Shown one piece after another: positions 1 to 10,816 of a DNA stretch of 64,000 nucleotides. Below the pieces are notes generated by a model. It saw only the letters and a program-made list of their open reading frames with translations, searched no databases and was not told where the DNA came from. The translations under genes were made by a program, and so were the position numbers. Source of the stretch: Paraconiothyrium sp. Pb-2020 (taxonomy: Eukaryota > Ascomycota > Dothideomycetes > Pleosporales > Didymosphaeriaceae); the NCBI GenBank assembly GCA_022419385.1, contig JAJUBI010000005.1, forward strand, positions 4,650,001-4,714,000, in the 5' to 3' direction. The number at the start of each line of letters is the position of its first letter. The first letter of the stretch is position 1.

Positions 1-670
1 ATGACTTCAAGTCTGACCTTTCGAGACTTCCCTCTTGGGCTTGTGCACGGGGCTAGCCAGTTTGGGGTCACCTTCGTCCAATCGAGAATTCTTGATTGGC
101 TGTTGATAGGTAGGGACCGATGTGCCGACGTCATGTAAGAGATGGCCGTGCGCATACGCCTCGCTGTCGATGCGCTCTACGGAATTTCCCAATCGGTGCT
201 CATTCGCTTGGTTGATGGTACCTCATATGTTACGAATCTGACAATTGATTAGAGACGCGAACACCTTTCAGGTTTAGCCCACTCGCACAGGCCTCCCTAG
301 TCCCCTTCTTGGTCATAGGTGCTTGGGAACAGCACTCAACCTTCAGATTTGAATCTTTCTATTCATCAAAACCTCTTAGTGATATTAAAACAACCAAAGC
401 ACGCGACCCACGCGTTGAAACAAATCCTTGTCTTATGGACTCTGGGGCGTGGTGATGTTTCGTGTTGTACATTTCGCTTATACAGCTCACGTGCAAGCTA
501 GCTGAGAAAAAAAGCATTGGTATTACCGGTATTCTGAGGCGGCTGCCTCGCCGCTAGGGGATACGTGGCCGTATTCTCAACATCTCGAACTTGGGTCAGG
601 TGGGATAATAAACCGGCGTGCGATCATCTCTTCATTGACTTCGTCCTTCCCATTCTCCGAGTTGTCAGAC
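1..670. other. Upstream flank without a supported gene
   Basis: No reading frame with protein-like composition was found on either strand. The last hundred bases are probably the promoter and leader of the following LPxELR-domain gene. Confidence 0.5.
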
Positions 671-2366
671 ATGGCCGCCCGTGGTTCTGTGTTTCCGTTT
701 CTTCAGCTACCTCGTGAACTGCGTGATATCATCTACAAGCACTGGCAAGTCTCATCGCAAATTACTCGGTTGCACGCAAAGCTGATTCCTTGACAGTAAG
801 CGCAGTTGCACTGCTGGACAGCTTGTCCAAGTGCTACTCGTTCTAACATTCAAACAGACCTTGATACAAGCGATGGCTACATTTACGATTTTGACAAGAA
901 CAAACTACTCCATGCCAACGGAGATCGGATCAATCTATCGCTTTCCACGACCTGTCACCAAATATCTTCGGAGATCGCTGGTCTAGCTTTCGAGGCCAAC
1001 GAGGTCACTTTCCGAACGTTCAGCTCTAGAGACACGATGTACAGGTGAGCATTAAATGGGTACAGAATTATGTATCTCGACTAAGCCGGCCCAAATTCAA
1101 AGAGCCGCTAGGTTTGAGAAGGCCAATCGAACAATTTCAAATTGTCAATCAATTATACTCAACGAGTTGGCCCCCCGGTTCCTGACAACAAGCGCGGCAT
1201 CCATCGCGGCGAATTCCTTTCCAATGTTTCAGCCCCTTTTGGAAAGATGGCAGTCTGGAAAACAAGTGCCATTGTTTACTTCTCACGGCGTTGTACATGG
1301 AACGCTTATACCATGGGGTGAACCGCGGTCAAGCTGGGTAGATTTCAACTGCTTTGTCCTGAGTCTTATATCCAAGGATCCGGGCTTTCTCGAAGAAGCC
1401 GAGCGAGTGGTTGATACGTGGCCTAAGGACGGTAAAGCTTGGAGGGCTGATGCTATGGGAATCCTTGATGCTCGCCCAGTGCCCTGGGCTATACATGGAT
1501 TAGACGAAGTCTCGAGATTGCAGTCATTGGTTGCCCCTGTCGATTGGGTTTCAAGAGATCGTTTCCTTGATGAGTTTGGCTTGCACCACCGATATTCTGC
1601 GGCGTCGCTAGCAATTCGGTTTCTGCAATCATATCCGCATGTCGCCTTCTCGCAAATAAAGAAGATCACGCTCCTTGAGGATCACCTGTCCATCGCTAAC
1701 TCACCCTCACACGCACAAGGATTGATTCGATTTTGCCGCCAGAATCCGGGATTACAGATCGAGCGCGTGGTAGACCTCTGGAGGGCTGGTTTATCTCCTG
1801 ACGACTTCCCTGAGCTTCCATTGCGAACACATATAATCACCAAATCATTTGGTCGATGGATATTTGAGGCTCTAGAGTTGCGAAAGCGTGGGATGCCAGG
1901 TGGTTCTTTCAGACTCATTCTCGATGGGAGTCCACTCCCGGAGAAAGCATCTCAGGTTTTCGAAGCAGTAAAACGTGATGCGGCCCGTCAAGCTGCACGC
2001 GACTTATGCTATGCGCGAAACATATTGCCTTGTCCATCCTGGTTCCAACGCCGCAATCGGGTGGCTTATCAATGGGAAGGCCTTCACCAAGCGATCACAA
2101 GCTTGCAGAATGGGGACTACGCTTCCTTCATCGACTGTAACTTTGATCTGGGTGCAGCGCATGACCCTGAATGCATAATAGGTGAGCGCCTAGATTGGAC
2201 CGCTGATGACTGGACGGAGAATGAGTTGGCACACATGAGGCAGCAGTTCGATACCGAAGCTCCATTGCCTCCTTGGCACGAACTCCATCCAATATGTACG
2301 TACTCGTATGGCTTGGTACCAGGCGCACTAACTCACGATCGATCTGCAGCCATTATCGACTGGTAA
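671..2366 (+). CDS. LPxELR-domain (2EXR/F-box-like) hypothetical protein
   Basis: The ATG at 671 opens a short first exon with the motif LQLPRELRDIIYKHW, the start of the 2EXR/F-box-like module common in filamentous ascomycetes. These proteins are mostly uncharacterised. After an intron that ends near 858, the frame resumes with DGYIYDFDKNKL and a TCHQISSEIAGLAF segment, which is the usual continuation in this family. A second small intron begins near 1045, and a 436-codon frame runs to the TAA at 2364-2366. A third intron may lie near 2296-2350 (GTACGT..CTGCAG). The donor of intron 1 is unresolved: the best-looking site (GTAAGC near 796) is preceded in frame by a TGA, so either an unusual donor is used or the gene is damaged there. 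The function is unknown; the N-terminal motif suggests a protein-interaction module. Confidence 0.7.
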
Positions 2367-2836
2367 ACTGGGTTCAAAACCCCTGTATGTGATATCCTCA
2401 CAACGACAGCTTGGGCGAAATGGTCTCATTTATCGTAGGAAGAGACTGTATTCACGACATACCATAGAAGACACGTTGACCACTATGACATAAATGCGTG
2501 GCTGTGCAATAAAATGCAGATATGGAGTGCAGTATCGACTTGTCCACTCATACATGATTATCTACGTATAGTAAGCCCTTGCTGAACATTGTATCATCGA
2601 CGCATACACGGGCCAATCGTCAAAGTGATCTATCAAAAAAGCTATGATCATGTTGTAAGTTCGTCATTTGACCCCTGACAATCATGAACCGCACGGATAA
2701 AACAATACCGGCCTATTTGGGGCCGAATGCTTAGGCCCCTTCGTGTTTCACCCCTAATACTCTCATAGCGCTAACCATACGCCGCGTTCCCATCGCCATA
2801 TCGCTATCACACAGTGCATATCATCTCTTCATATCC
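2367..2836. other. Intergenic region
   Basis: No coding signal was seen. The stretch from 2500 to 2660 is AT-rich and contains TATA-like and A-rich tracts, consistent with a 3' flank followed by a promoter. Confidence 0.4.
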
Positions 2837-3703
2837 ATGCCACCACACAATGACCCTGTAGTGATTAGTACGGATGGTAGCACCTCCGGAACGGCAAGCG
2901 AAGTGCGGTTGCCGGGTACGGCGGTTACTTCGGCCCAAGAAACAAATCGTCAGCGAAACCGCCTTCCTGTACATCTACATTGCTCTGAGGACAGATGAGC
3001 ACCAATCACGCATCTACACTAACAGCTCAATAGAAACTTCGGCCTTCCCTTGGGCAAAGGGCCTCAAACCATCAACCGCGCGGAGCTCATGGCCATCTAC
3101 GAGGCTCTTAGACGAACACCTATCTACTGAGATGTTATCATTCGCACCGATTCGGAAACTTCCAAGAAATGTCTCGAGGGTCGGTACAAGCAGTGGAGGT
3201 TGCGCTCTTTCAAACAGGCCAAAGGCTATGTCATAGAGAACGAAGACGTCATCAAGAAAACTCTCGACATTGTTGGGCGACGAAATGCAACTGGTGCCAC
3301 GACAACGTATGTGTGGATTCGGGGCCATGTTGGTGATGTCGGCAACGAGGCAGCAGACAAGCTCGCAAAGAAAGGTGCAAGGTAAGGCGACACACTCACC
3401 ATGAATTTTTTAATGCCTTTCAGCTCACAATTTGCAGGGAACAAATGTTAGTGCCCGTACAAAATCACACAATGTGGTGGCTGAAGCTTATCTCAACGAC
3501 GAACCAATCTAACAATGTCTAGGCGGCAATGGTATAAATACACGAGTGCGGCCGAGCGCGCAGAAATCGACAAAGAGGAGCGCGCCAAGCGTGAAGTGCT
3601 GAGGATAGAAAGGGAGCTCAAGAAACGGATTCACCACGGCAAGAAACGGTTGACTGATATGCGAATGGAGGCCGAAGCTCAGATAGCTGAGTTTGGTGTT
3701 TGA
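2837..3703 (+). pseudogene. Broken ribonuclease H1 gene
   Basis: RNase H1 removes RNA from RNA:DNA hybrids. The pieces appear in order: STDGS (first catalytic aspartate), GYGGYFGPRN, NRAELMAIYEAL (catalytic glutamate), RTDSETS (third acid), and the C-terminal IRGHVGDVGNEAADKLAKKG with the HxGxxGNExAD signature. Two lesions are visible. A one-base loss near 2892-2896 moves the frame between TDGS and GYGGYFG. A TGA at 3128-3130 interrupts the frame just before DVIIRTDSE. Introns fit at about 2954-3033 and 3382-3438, and a third ends at AG before 3525, joining a lysine/glutamate-rich tail that ends at 3703. The motifs are otherwise intact, so inactivation looks recent. Sequencing error at both sites is the main alternative. 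Confidence 0.75.
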
Positions 3704-4041
3704 CCTGCATAGCGCTACACAGAGTATTGTCACATCCAGTAAGATTTTGCCCGATCTGATGGCCAGATTTATATCGGGAAGATAGAATTGGGAAGGTATG
3801 CCTACAAGACAGCAGTGAGCACATTGCGTACCATGGTTCCATCCTATGCATCACTACTCAACGCTCAACCGCAACAGAACACCAACACTTCAACACCAAA
3901 GCTTTTTCCACGAACGTTGCCTAACAGCACGTGATCAAAATGCCGAAAGAAGACAGCAGTGGGCAAGGACCGTCGTAGAGTTGTCGCGACGAAGGTTGAC
4001 TAAAGTAAGCGACCTGCTAGCTGGAAGTCGAAGATGTGCCT

Positions 4042-4143
4042 TCGCTAGGGCCTCGGGGTGCAGTAGGTCCCTTAATCGCGTTTTGGGCTACGTGCGGCTA
4101 TGGTGGAGCGGTCCAAAACGAGGCTCGTCTGCCAGCCACCATT
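4042..4143 (+). repeat. Dispersed repeat, copy 1
   Basis: About 100 bases match 12880-12980 in inverted orientation at roughly 70-80% identity by eye, with many C/T and G/A differences. The best-conserved part is GGCTAC.TGCGGCT.TGGTGG. In this copy the frame reads YVRLWWSGPKRGSSASHHS; the other copy reads YMRLWWIGPIEGSSTSHHA. The copies may be relics of a duplicated gene or of a mobile element. Confidence 0.6.
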
Positions 4144-4358
4144 CCAAATGTTACTTCGCTGCGATGATGTTGGGCAGGGTACGATTCGTCCACCACACAT
4201 TAAGATTCAACGTAAATGGGTATGCTAAAAGCTGAATAGCGTGCAGGGCCATTTAAGTGTCATATCCATTACTAGTCATGAATCCCAACGCTATGAAAAC
4301 GAACAAAGGCTGCGTCGATATTGTTCCACATGTTCGATGGATCAGAGACTAATCTTGC

Positions 4359-6384
4359 CTACCCAGCCATCTTCTGTCCAAACTTGCTTCGCGCGATTAT
4401 GCTCCTGAATCTCTTCCCGAAAACATAGGCCGGGATAGTCAAGGAGCACACCCCGAGATTGATCAATGCCAGCGCTACAAACACGGTTTTCGGCCCAACT
4501 TGCATCATCCACCCATTCGCATATGTAGTAGCCAAGAATGTGAAAATCGCCTTCGTGAAGTTGATGGTGACGAAGGCCTGGTTCGCATCGGTAGGATGGC
4601 AATCGATTACATAGGTAAGCGACGCTTGCGAAGCGAATGGCACGGAGAAAGAGTAGATGGAGAAGAAGGCCATGACCTGGTAGATGGACGCAGCGTTATG
4701 GAGCGAGTAGCCAAAGCCGATGAAGCCGACAGTGGCAAAGGGCACGGCGACGAGCATGAGAACGAGACGGAACTCGGGCTCGAAAACACCATTATTGCGG
4801 CGGGCCATGAACTTGGCAGCCCAATCAGCCATCCATCCTGAGAGCGGCGACCCAATGAAGCCGACAACGAGGAGAGGCACGTTCGTAAGACCGATTTGAG
4901 CGGGATTGAGGTTATACGGGGGCATTGAGAGGGCAGTGACTGCGAGGACTGAGATGGTCAGGAGGAAGGTGAAGTATGTCCCATAGACGACGGTCGAAAA
5001 TAGGACGGCAGGGTATGCGATGAGTGGAACAGGCTTCCAGACGCCCCTCCAGAATGACTCGGGCGAAAGGCGGCCGCGAAATAGGCGCAACTTGTCGCGA
5101 TACGTTTCTTTCTCGGATGTGTCAATCTCGAAGAATGATCCCTTCTCTTCGATCTGAACCTTTGATCCTCCATTGCGAGGACCGTTGTAGGTGGTCTCGA
5201 CAACAACGAAGTAGAGACCGACCATAATGGGAACGTACATGATCGCGGAGATACCGAAGGTTGACTCGAAGCTGAGGTTCTGAATGATAGCACCGGAGAT
5301 GGTTTGGCCGAGTAAGACTCCGGAAGCAAGCATCATCCCCCAGATTGAGAGACGAGTGCCTCGTTGGTGGACGAAGAAAAGGTCGGACACAGTCGACGTC
5401 ACAAGAGTCTCGAGCGGTGCGGATGCCATACCTTGGATGATCCTCATGGCAGCAAGTTGCGGAAAAGACTGGTCTAGTCAGACTGATCATCGAGGTTGTA
5501 GAGGAACTTACATGGACTGAACCAATCATTTGACCCCATATACATGTCAGAAAAAGGATAACAGCTGAGATGAATAAGAAAGGTCGCTTGCCCCAAATGT
5601 TGGCTCCGGATGCAGTGACTGCGCTGGTTAGCGTTTCCTCAAGGCAAGTTTAAGGGGTGGAGGTCTGAGCATACAGAATGTAGTAGCGCCAATCCAAAAA
5701 GCAAAGAAACCAATGATCAAACTTGACGCCAGGTCAATAGAAACATTGTATGTTGCTACGATGACTTGGAGACCAGGTGTCACTGCATGCACGATGCGTG
5801 TCAGTGGAATGCACATAAGCATGAGAGGTTTTGTCATCTTTCATTTCCAACGGCAATATGTTTTTTTGTAGGGCGAGTTGAAAGAACATTTCCGTGATAA
5901 TAATCTTTAACGGAAGCGTAGGCAGTCTGAATGATGGTTTGACGTACCCATTGGGCCAAGCCTGTCAGAATTAGTCTTAAGCTGATAATGTGACTGGTTG
6001 GATCACTCACGCTGTGGTCACGCCGGAAGCAAAGGCGAGGATGACTATGATAGACTCTGAAAGTACATTAGCAGCTGAAATTGGTCTAGTTGTGGGTATG
6101 TGGTACCTTTCCAAGCGCGAGACCTGTTTTGTATTAGTTAGGACGTAGATAGGTGAGCATAAGGTCTTACCAGTTGAGGGGATCATTTGGGTCATCAGAC
6201 GGCTGTGGCTGGAGTATAACGTCGCCATCGCGCTTCAGTGAGTCATCGTTTGCTTGGTTGTCTGCGTGCGAAGTTTAGTAGTGGGTATTGACTTGAAGTA
6301 TTGGTTCATACCCTCTTTGGCGCCGATGGTGTAGGTCCCTGGCGGCGAGGCCATATGGGGATCATCTAACACGCCTAGACCCAT
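4359..6384 (-). CDS. MFS transporter (DHA1-like)
   Basis: This is a major facilitator superfamily drug/proton antiporter-like membrane protein. The ATG at 6384 gives MGLGVLDDPHMASPPGTYT, a start typical of ascomycete DHA1-type transporters. It is followed by SDDPNDPLNW, the conserved motif just before the first membrane helix. Several short introns interrupt 5450-6320. The last large exon (5447-4359) has multiple hydrophobic helices and the MRIIQGMASAPLETL segment, and a hydrophilic loop (about 75 residues) follows the sixth helix, as usual for MFS proteins. The substrate cannot be told from sequence. It is convergent with the RNase H1 remnant. The large number of small exons makes exact boundaries uncertain. 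Confidence 0.85.
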
Positions 6385-6515
6385 GATGAACTATCTACAA
6401 CGCACGAAAAAGTCAAGTAAATAATCAAGAGAGGACTGCCAGCAGCCGGAGTAGTCGAACGGTAACGAATGAAGGAGTAAGAAGTGAATGAAAAAGGAGA
6501 GACTTGTAAACAGAA

Positions 6516-6842
6516 ATGGAGGCCAGCTCTTGGTGTTGTTGTGACATGTGGGGGGGTCATATCAAATATGGCATCCAGGCAGTGATGCGCGTTCCACTGG
6601 CTCGAAACATCGATGAGAACGCGCTACGCCGGGAGCTTGTGATCAACGAGAAGCAGCAAGGTTTCAGCCGCGCGCGCTTTGACAGACTGACAGGGCTCAA
6701 CTACCGTGATATGCTTGGGAGTTGCCGGGATGCCAAGACTTTATATGGATCTCAACACGGCGCGCGTTTCATGGAAGCCAGCCTTGCCTGGCTGGCTTTT
6801 CTAGAAGACGATTGGGCTTCGATACTGTCCGATGTCCGATAA
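6516..6842 (+). CDS. Possible small hypothetical protein
   Basis: A 108-codon frame whose middle (RELVINEKQQGFSRARFDRLTGLNYRDM) has protein-like composition. It matches no family I recognise. It begins within the probable promoter of the divergent MFS gene, so it may be chance or a remnant of a larger gene. Confidence 0.25.
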   Translation: MEASSWCCCDMWGGHIKYGIQAVMRVPLARNIDENALRRELVINEKQQGFSRARFDRLTGLNYRDMLGSCRDAKTLYGSQHGARFMEASLAWLAFLEDDWASILSDVR

Positions 6843-7969
6843 GCTAAGGGTAGGTATTTGTCCTGTCGAAATTTCCCACGAGAGTGGGAGACGGGACCAT
6901 GAACAGCCTGCATGATTGCTGCGTGGTGCTGCTCAGTCTCAATACTAGTCCCAGATCACGTTCATAGTCCTTGTATGTACCAAGCTGGAGCCCCGAGTCT
7001 CAAGCTTCTATCCGCAGTGGGGTTCGGCGGAAGATCATCCACCGGGATGTGGAGACGCTAATAGTTGTCGTCTCTATAAGGCAGTGTGTTCGGGGGCAGT
7101 GTCGCGAAAGCCAAACTTGGGTAACACATGCGCCCGATGCGGAAAGCTAAACCAACAAATCTTATCGATTTGTAAGATACGATGTGATGTCGCTCGCAGC
7201 AGTGATGCAGGCCATGTCGCCTCGTCCGTAAGGCATGATGTTCGATCAGGGTTGTGTCACCAATGGTGTTTCTCGGCCACGCTTCCATGCGCACGGCACC
7301 GACAATTCTTTCTTGCTGGTTGCTCTGGAACGCTGCCATGCAGATATAAGGCAAGGTGGCAAGTTGACAACGATGTGTAATGGAGGTTGCCAAGTGTGAG
7401 CTCTCAAAGGGCACGTCGTGAGATTGCGCATAGACTCTAGCGGCTAGCTAGATTGGGCCGAACGTGGTGGCGTGTTGCTTTCGGTAGTTACGCTGACACT
7501 CAACTAGGAACATCTTCTACTTCATCCGTATGTTCCTCGTCATTATTTTAAAGAGATCTAAAGCATACGCAGTAGCACCAGGTCACGTACTAACCTGTCC
7601 GCATACATGCAAACTCATCACAAGGACCCGCTCAGCGTGTTTAATTTTGAGCAATGCGTACAGATCAGTCGGGTACCGCAGCCGAAATACACAACAGTAG
7701 CGGGACGACAAATGGGACTCCGTCGACTTGAACACTTACCACCAACTTCCTCATTCTTCAGCCAATACACAGCACATAAGAAGCTTCTACGCGATGGCGC
7801 CGTCAAAGCACGCGTGTACAATAGACTTGGCGACTGTCATGACGTTGCTTGAACCATCGTCACTGGTGTACAATACCAGGCAGTATACCAAAGCAATCCA
7901 GCTCTCCCTTTGCAAACAAGCAGGCAGATATGTACCAACCAGCCTCGCTCACACCAAACATCCTGAACC
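6843..7969. other. Intergenic region
   Basis: 1.1 kb with only short overlapping frames of random composition on both strands. Nothing supported. Confidence 0.4.
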
Positions 7970-8225
7970 ATGGTGACCGAGATCAGCACGTCCTCACAAT
8001 TTGAGGCCCTTCTCTAAGAGCACACCTACCTGATCGCCGACGTCTGCGCAACCTGGTGTCCACCCTGCAAAGTCATCGCCCCCCTCTATGAACAGCTCTC
8101 AAAAACCCATTCGGTACCCGGCAAGGTTGCCTTCGTCAAAACGCCAAGTTCTTTGAAATGCAGTGTTTAGTTCAAAGCCCTATAAGACGTGTCGGGAATT
8201 TCTGATATAGTTCTGTTCGCTGCGA
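7970..8225 (+). pseudogene. Broken thioredoxin gene
   Basis: The ATG at 7970 begins a frame with a thioredoxin N-terminus. After 15 codons it is cut by TAA at 8015-8017. The same frame then continues with ATWCPPCKVIAPLYEQLSK, which contains the redox motif WCPPCK, where cytosolic thioredoxins usually have WCGPCK. The frame ends soon after KVAFVKT, and only a vague trace of the C-terminal half (GVSGI..IVLF) follows. The open codons around the active site show that this was once a functional gene. It lies 320 bases upstream of a protein disulfide isomerase of the same fold, but the two are not close copies. Confidence 0.75.
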
Positions 8226-8541
8226 CTCTTGCAGGCACGCCTTGCGCAAATGCTGAAAGAGCGCCGCCCACACCTGCCCAACCGCCACCAGCTTACGTGC
8301 AAATATCTGTTGGCCAGCCTTGTCATTATTCAGAGGTGCATCGGATCCCATCTAAAACTTAATCGTTTCACATTTCGAATCGATTGCCGATTATCAATCC
8401 TACGCTTTCAGCAAGGTGTCCACGCCAAGACCTCCGCCACTTGTCCGCACCACCTCCACAGAGCTTCAGCTCGAGCTCCCACTGCATAAACCTACACCAC
8501 CTGAGGCCCCAATCATTCTTGGAGCTTCGCAACACATCGCA

Positions 8542-9688
8542 ATGCTTTTTAATCGCTTATTGCCCGCGGCCATCGCACTGCTGCCGGCCCTCGTCTCCGC
8601 GGAGAACGTCCTCGAACTTACACCTAAGAACTTCGACGATGTCGTGCTAAAGTCCGGCAAACCCGCCCTCGTAGAGTTCTTCGCCCCGTGGTGCGGACAC
8701 TGCAAGAACCTCGCTCCCGTATACGAAGAACTCGCCACAAACTACCTTCACGCGAAGGACAAGGTTACTATTGCAAAGGTCGATGCGGATGCACACAAGG
8801 ATCTTGGAAAGAGATTCGGCGTACAGGGCTTCCCTACATTGAAATGGTTCGATGGAAAAAGCGATACGCCAAAGGAATATGACAGCGGACGGGATCTAGA
8901 CAGCCTGGCGAAATTCGTACAGGAGAAGAGCGGTGTAAGGTCGAAGGTCAAGGCGAAGCTTCCTAGCCAGGTCGTTATTCTAGACGACAAGAGCTTCAAA
9001 GAGAAGGTTGGAAAGGACCAGGATGTGCTCGTTGCATTCACGGCACCGTGGTGCGGACGTAAGTTGGACCGTAACGCATATGGTACGGAAGTTGCTAAAC
9101 ATAGACGCAGACTGCAAGAGCCTCAAGCCGGTCTGGGAACAACTCGCCAACACCTTCGCGAACGAGCAGGGCGTCACTATCGCGCAGGTCGACGCCGAAG
9201 CCGAGAACAGCAAGGCCCTTGCCAAAGAGCAGGGTGTCTCGTCGTACCCCACGATTAAATACTTCAAGAAGGGTACCACCGAGCCTCTCCCCTACGAGGG
9301 CGCCCGTGCTGAGGCCGACTTTGTTGACTTCCTCAACACCAACGCTGGCACCTATCGTGCTGTTGGCGGTGGTCTCAACGCTCTTGGTGGCACCATCGAG
9401 GCCCTCGACGCCATCGTCACAAAGTCTAAGGGTGTCTATACCGACGGCCTTGAAGAGGCTAAGAAGGCTGCGGAGGGTCTCAAGGACAAGTATGCCCAGT
9501 ACTACGTCAAGGTATTTGAGAAGAGCAGCAAGAACGAGGGTTATGCCGAGAAGGAGTACAAGCGTCTGCAGGGTCTCATTGGAAAAGGCAACCTCGCTGC
9601 TGAAAAGCTTGACGATTTGATCAGCAGGAGCAACATCTTGAGCAAGTTCCTCCCTAGTGGCGACGAGGACGAGAAGAGCGAGTTGTAG
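8542..9688 (+). CDS. Protein disulfide isomerase, two thioredoxin domains plus ERp29-like C-terminus
   Basis: This is an endoplasmic reticulum oxidoreductase that forms and rearranges disulfides in secreted proteins. The ATG at 8542 is followed by a signal peptide (MLFNRLLPAAIALLPALVSA). Thioredoxin domain 1 has APWCGHCKNLAPVYEELA. Domain 2 has APWCGHCKSLKPVWEQL, with its CGHC site assembled across a 52-base intron (9059-9110). A helical domain of about 95 residues resembling ERp29C follows, as in fungal TigA/ERp38-type PDIs. The spliced length is 364 residues. The last four residues are KSEL, a weak variant of the HDEL/KDEL retrieval signal. Both active sites are intact. Confidence 0.95.
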
Positions 9689-10142
9689 TTTAACAGAAAG
9701 ATGATGTGTCCCCAGATGTCGCTGACTCTGAAGAGAGATACATGCGACAAGGGAGCAGACGTCACGGTCACTAGGTTGCAGAGTGCAAGCAACGGGTTTG
9801 GTTTGCCATACTCAACAATTGGAGTACACGCTGAGCTATAGCGGTTGCTCGGACTAGGCATGTTGATAGAGCGCGGGTCTTAGTCCGGGACTCCAAAACA
9901 CATTCTTACATGAGAGAGTGTGGGTTGCTACGAAGGAATGTATAACGTATCGAATCATTCAATTCCATGTGATCAATATTGATATCTGCTGTAATTCATG
10001 AACAATGTTCCACCATACGCAATCCTTTCCATAAACGCCTGGACAATGTAAAGGCAGCCATAAGCCGTCGCTCGGCTCGAGCTCAAAAACAACCATAGAA
10101 CGACCCGTACAGAGCCATACTCCGCCTGTACTCCTCGATGCC
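9689..10142. other. Intergenic region between convergent genes
   Basis: Contains the 3' flanks of the PDI gene (plus) and the HSBP1-like gene (minus). No coding signal was seen. Confidence 0.4.
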
Positions 10143-10494
10143 CTACTTGCTCGGACCACTCGCCTTACTCCCGTCTCCTGTCTGAATCGTTGCCTCCAGA
10201 GCGTCCAGTCGTTGTGACATATCCTCCACTACAACACCATTAGTCTTGTCTCCAAATCTCTGGGTGAGTAACTCACTCTTTGCAAGCAACTCGCTACTAA
10301 CGTTGGAGAATTTGTTCTGAAGCTGGGTAAGGAGATCGTCGACGACCTGTTGAAGCTCGACTGAGCTGTCCGTGCTGGAGTTTAGGGCCTGAAAGAATGC
10401 TGTTAGTATCAGGGGATCAGGGAACTGACGAAGTTGAGGGTATGCGTACCGAGGCATCGCTTGTGGTGCGATCTGTTGATGGACGTGAGGACAT
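10143..10494 (-). CDS. Heat shock factor binding protein 1 (HSBP1) homologue
   Basis: This is a small coiled-coil protein; in animals HSBP1 binds heat shock factor trimers and trimerises through a heptad-repeat helix. The model has three exons: 10494-10450, 10388-10277 and 10228-10143. The introns have good donors (GTACGC, GTGAGT) and the branch site ACTAAT, and both junctions keep phase, giving 80 residues. The core VVDDLLTQLQNKFSNVSSELL followed by MEDMSQRLDALE matches the HSBP1 pattern. The second intron is 48 bases with no stop in frame, so it could be mistaken for coding. It is divergent from EBP2 with 322 bases between the two starts. Confidence 0.9.
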
Positions 10495-10816
10495 AATGGT
10501 TTGGCGTGTGGAGGATAATTCTGCGAGTAACAGTCTTTGAAAGTCTTTGACGTGATTGAACAGTGTAAGCAGCAGCGGTCAGTTAATGTATAGAACCGGT
10601 ACGGTGAGCAATCTCACGACAACGGAAAGAGTGAATGCTCGAGATCCCCACCAGCCACGTGATGCGCCTCGGCAGCTTGCTGACCGCCTACCGGCAGAAC
10701 TTTCTTTGCGCCAAGATTTCGACCTTGAATTTCCCACCACCACTATCTACACGACACTTTTTTCATACTTTGCCGTCGCCTATTTCCCACCTCCGAGATA
10801 ATTCTATAATTGCGAC
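10495..10816. promoter_or_regulatory. Shared promoter between HSBP1 and EBP2
   Basis: The 322 bases between two divergent start codons must hold both promoters. A pyrimidine-rich stretch precedes the EBP2 start, as usual in fungal ribosome-biogenesis genes. I did not identify a defined factor site. Confidence 0.5.
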
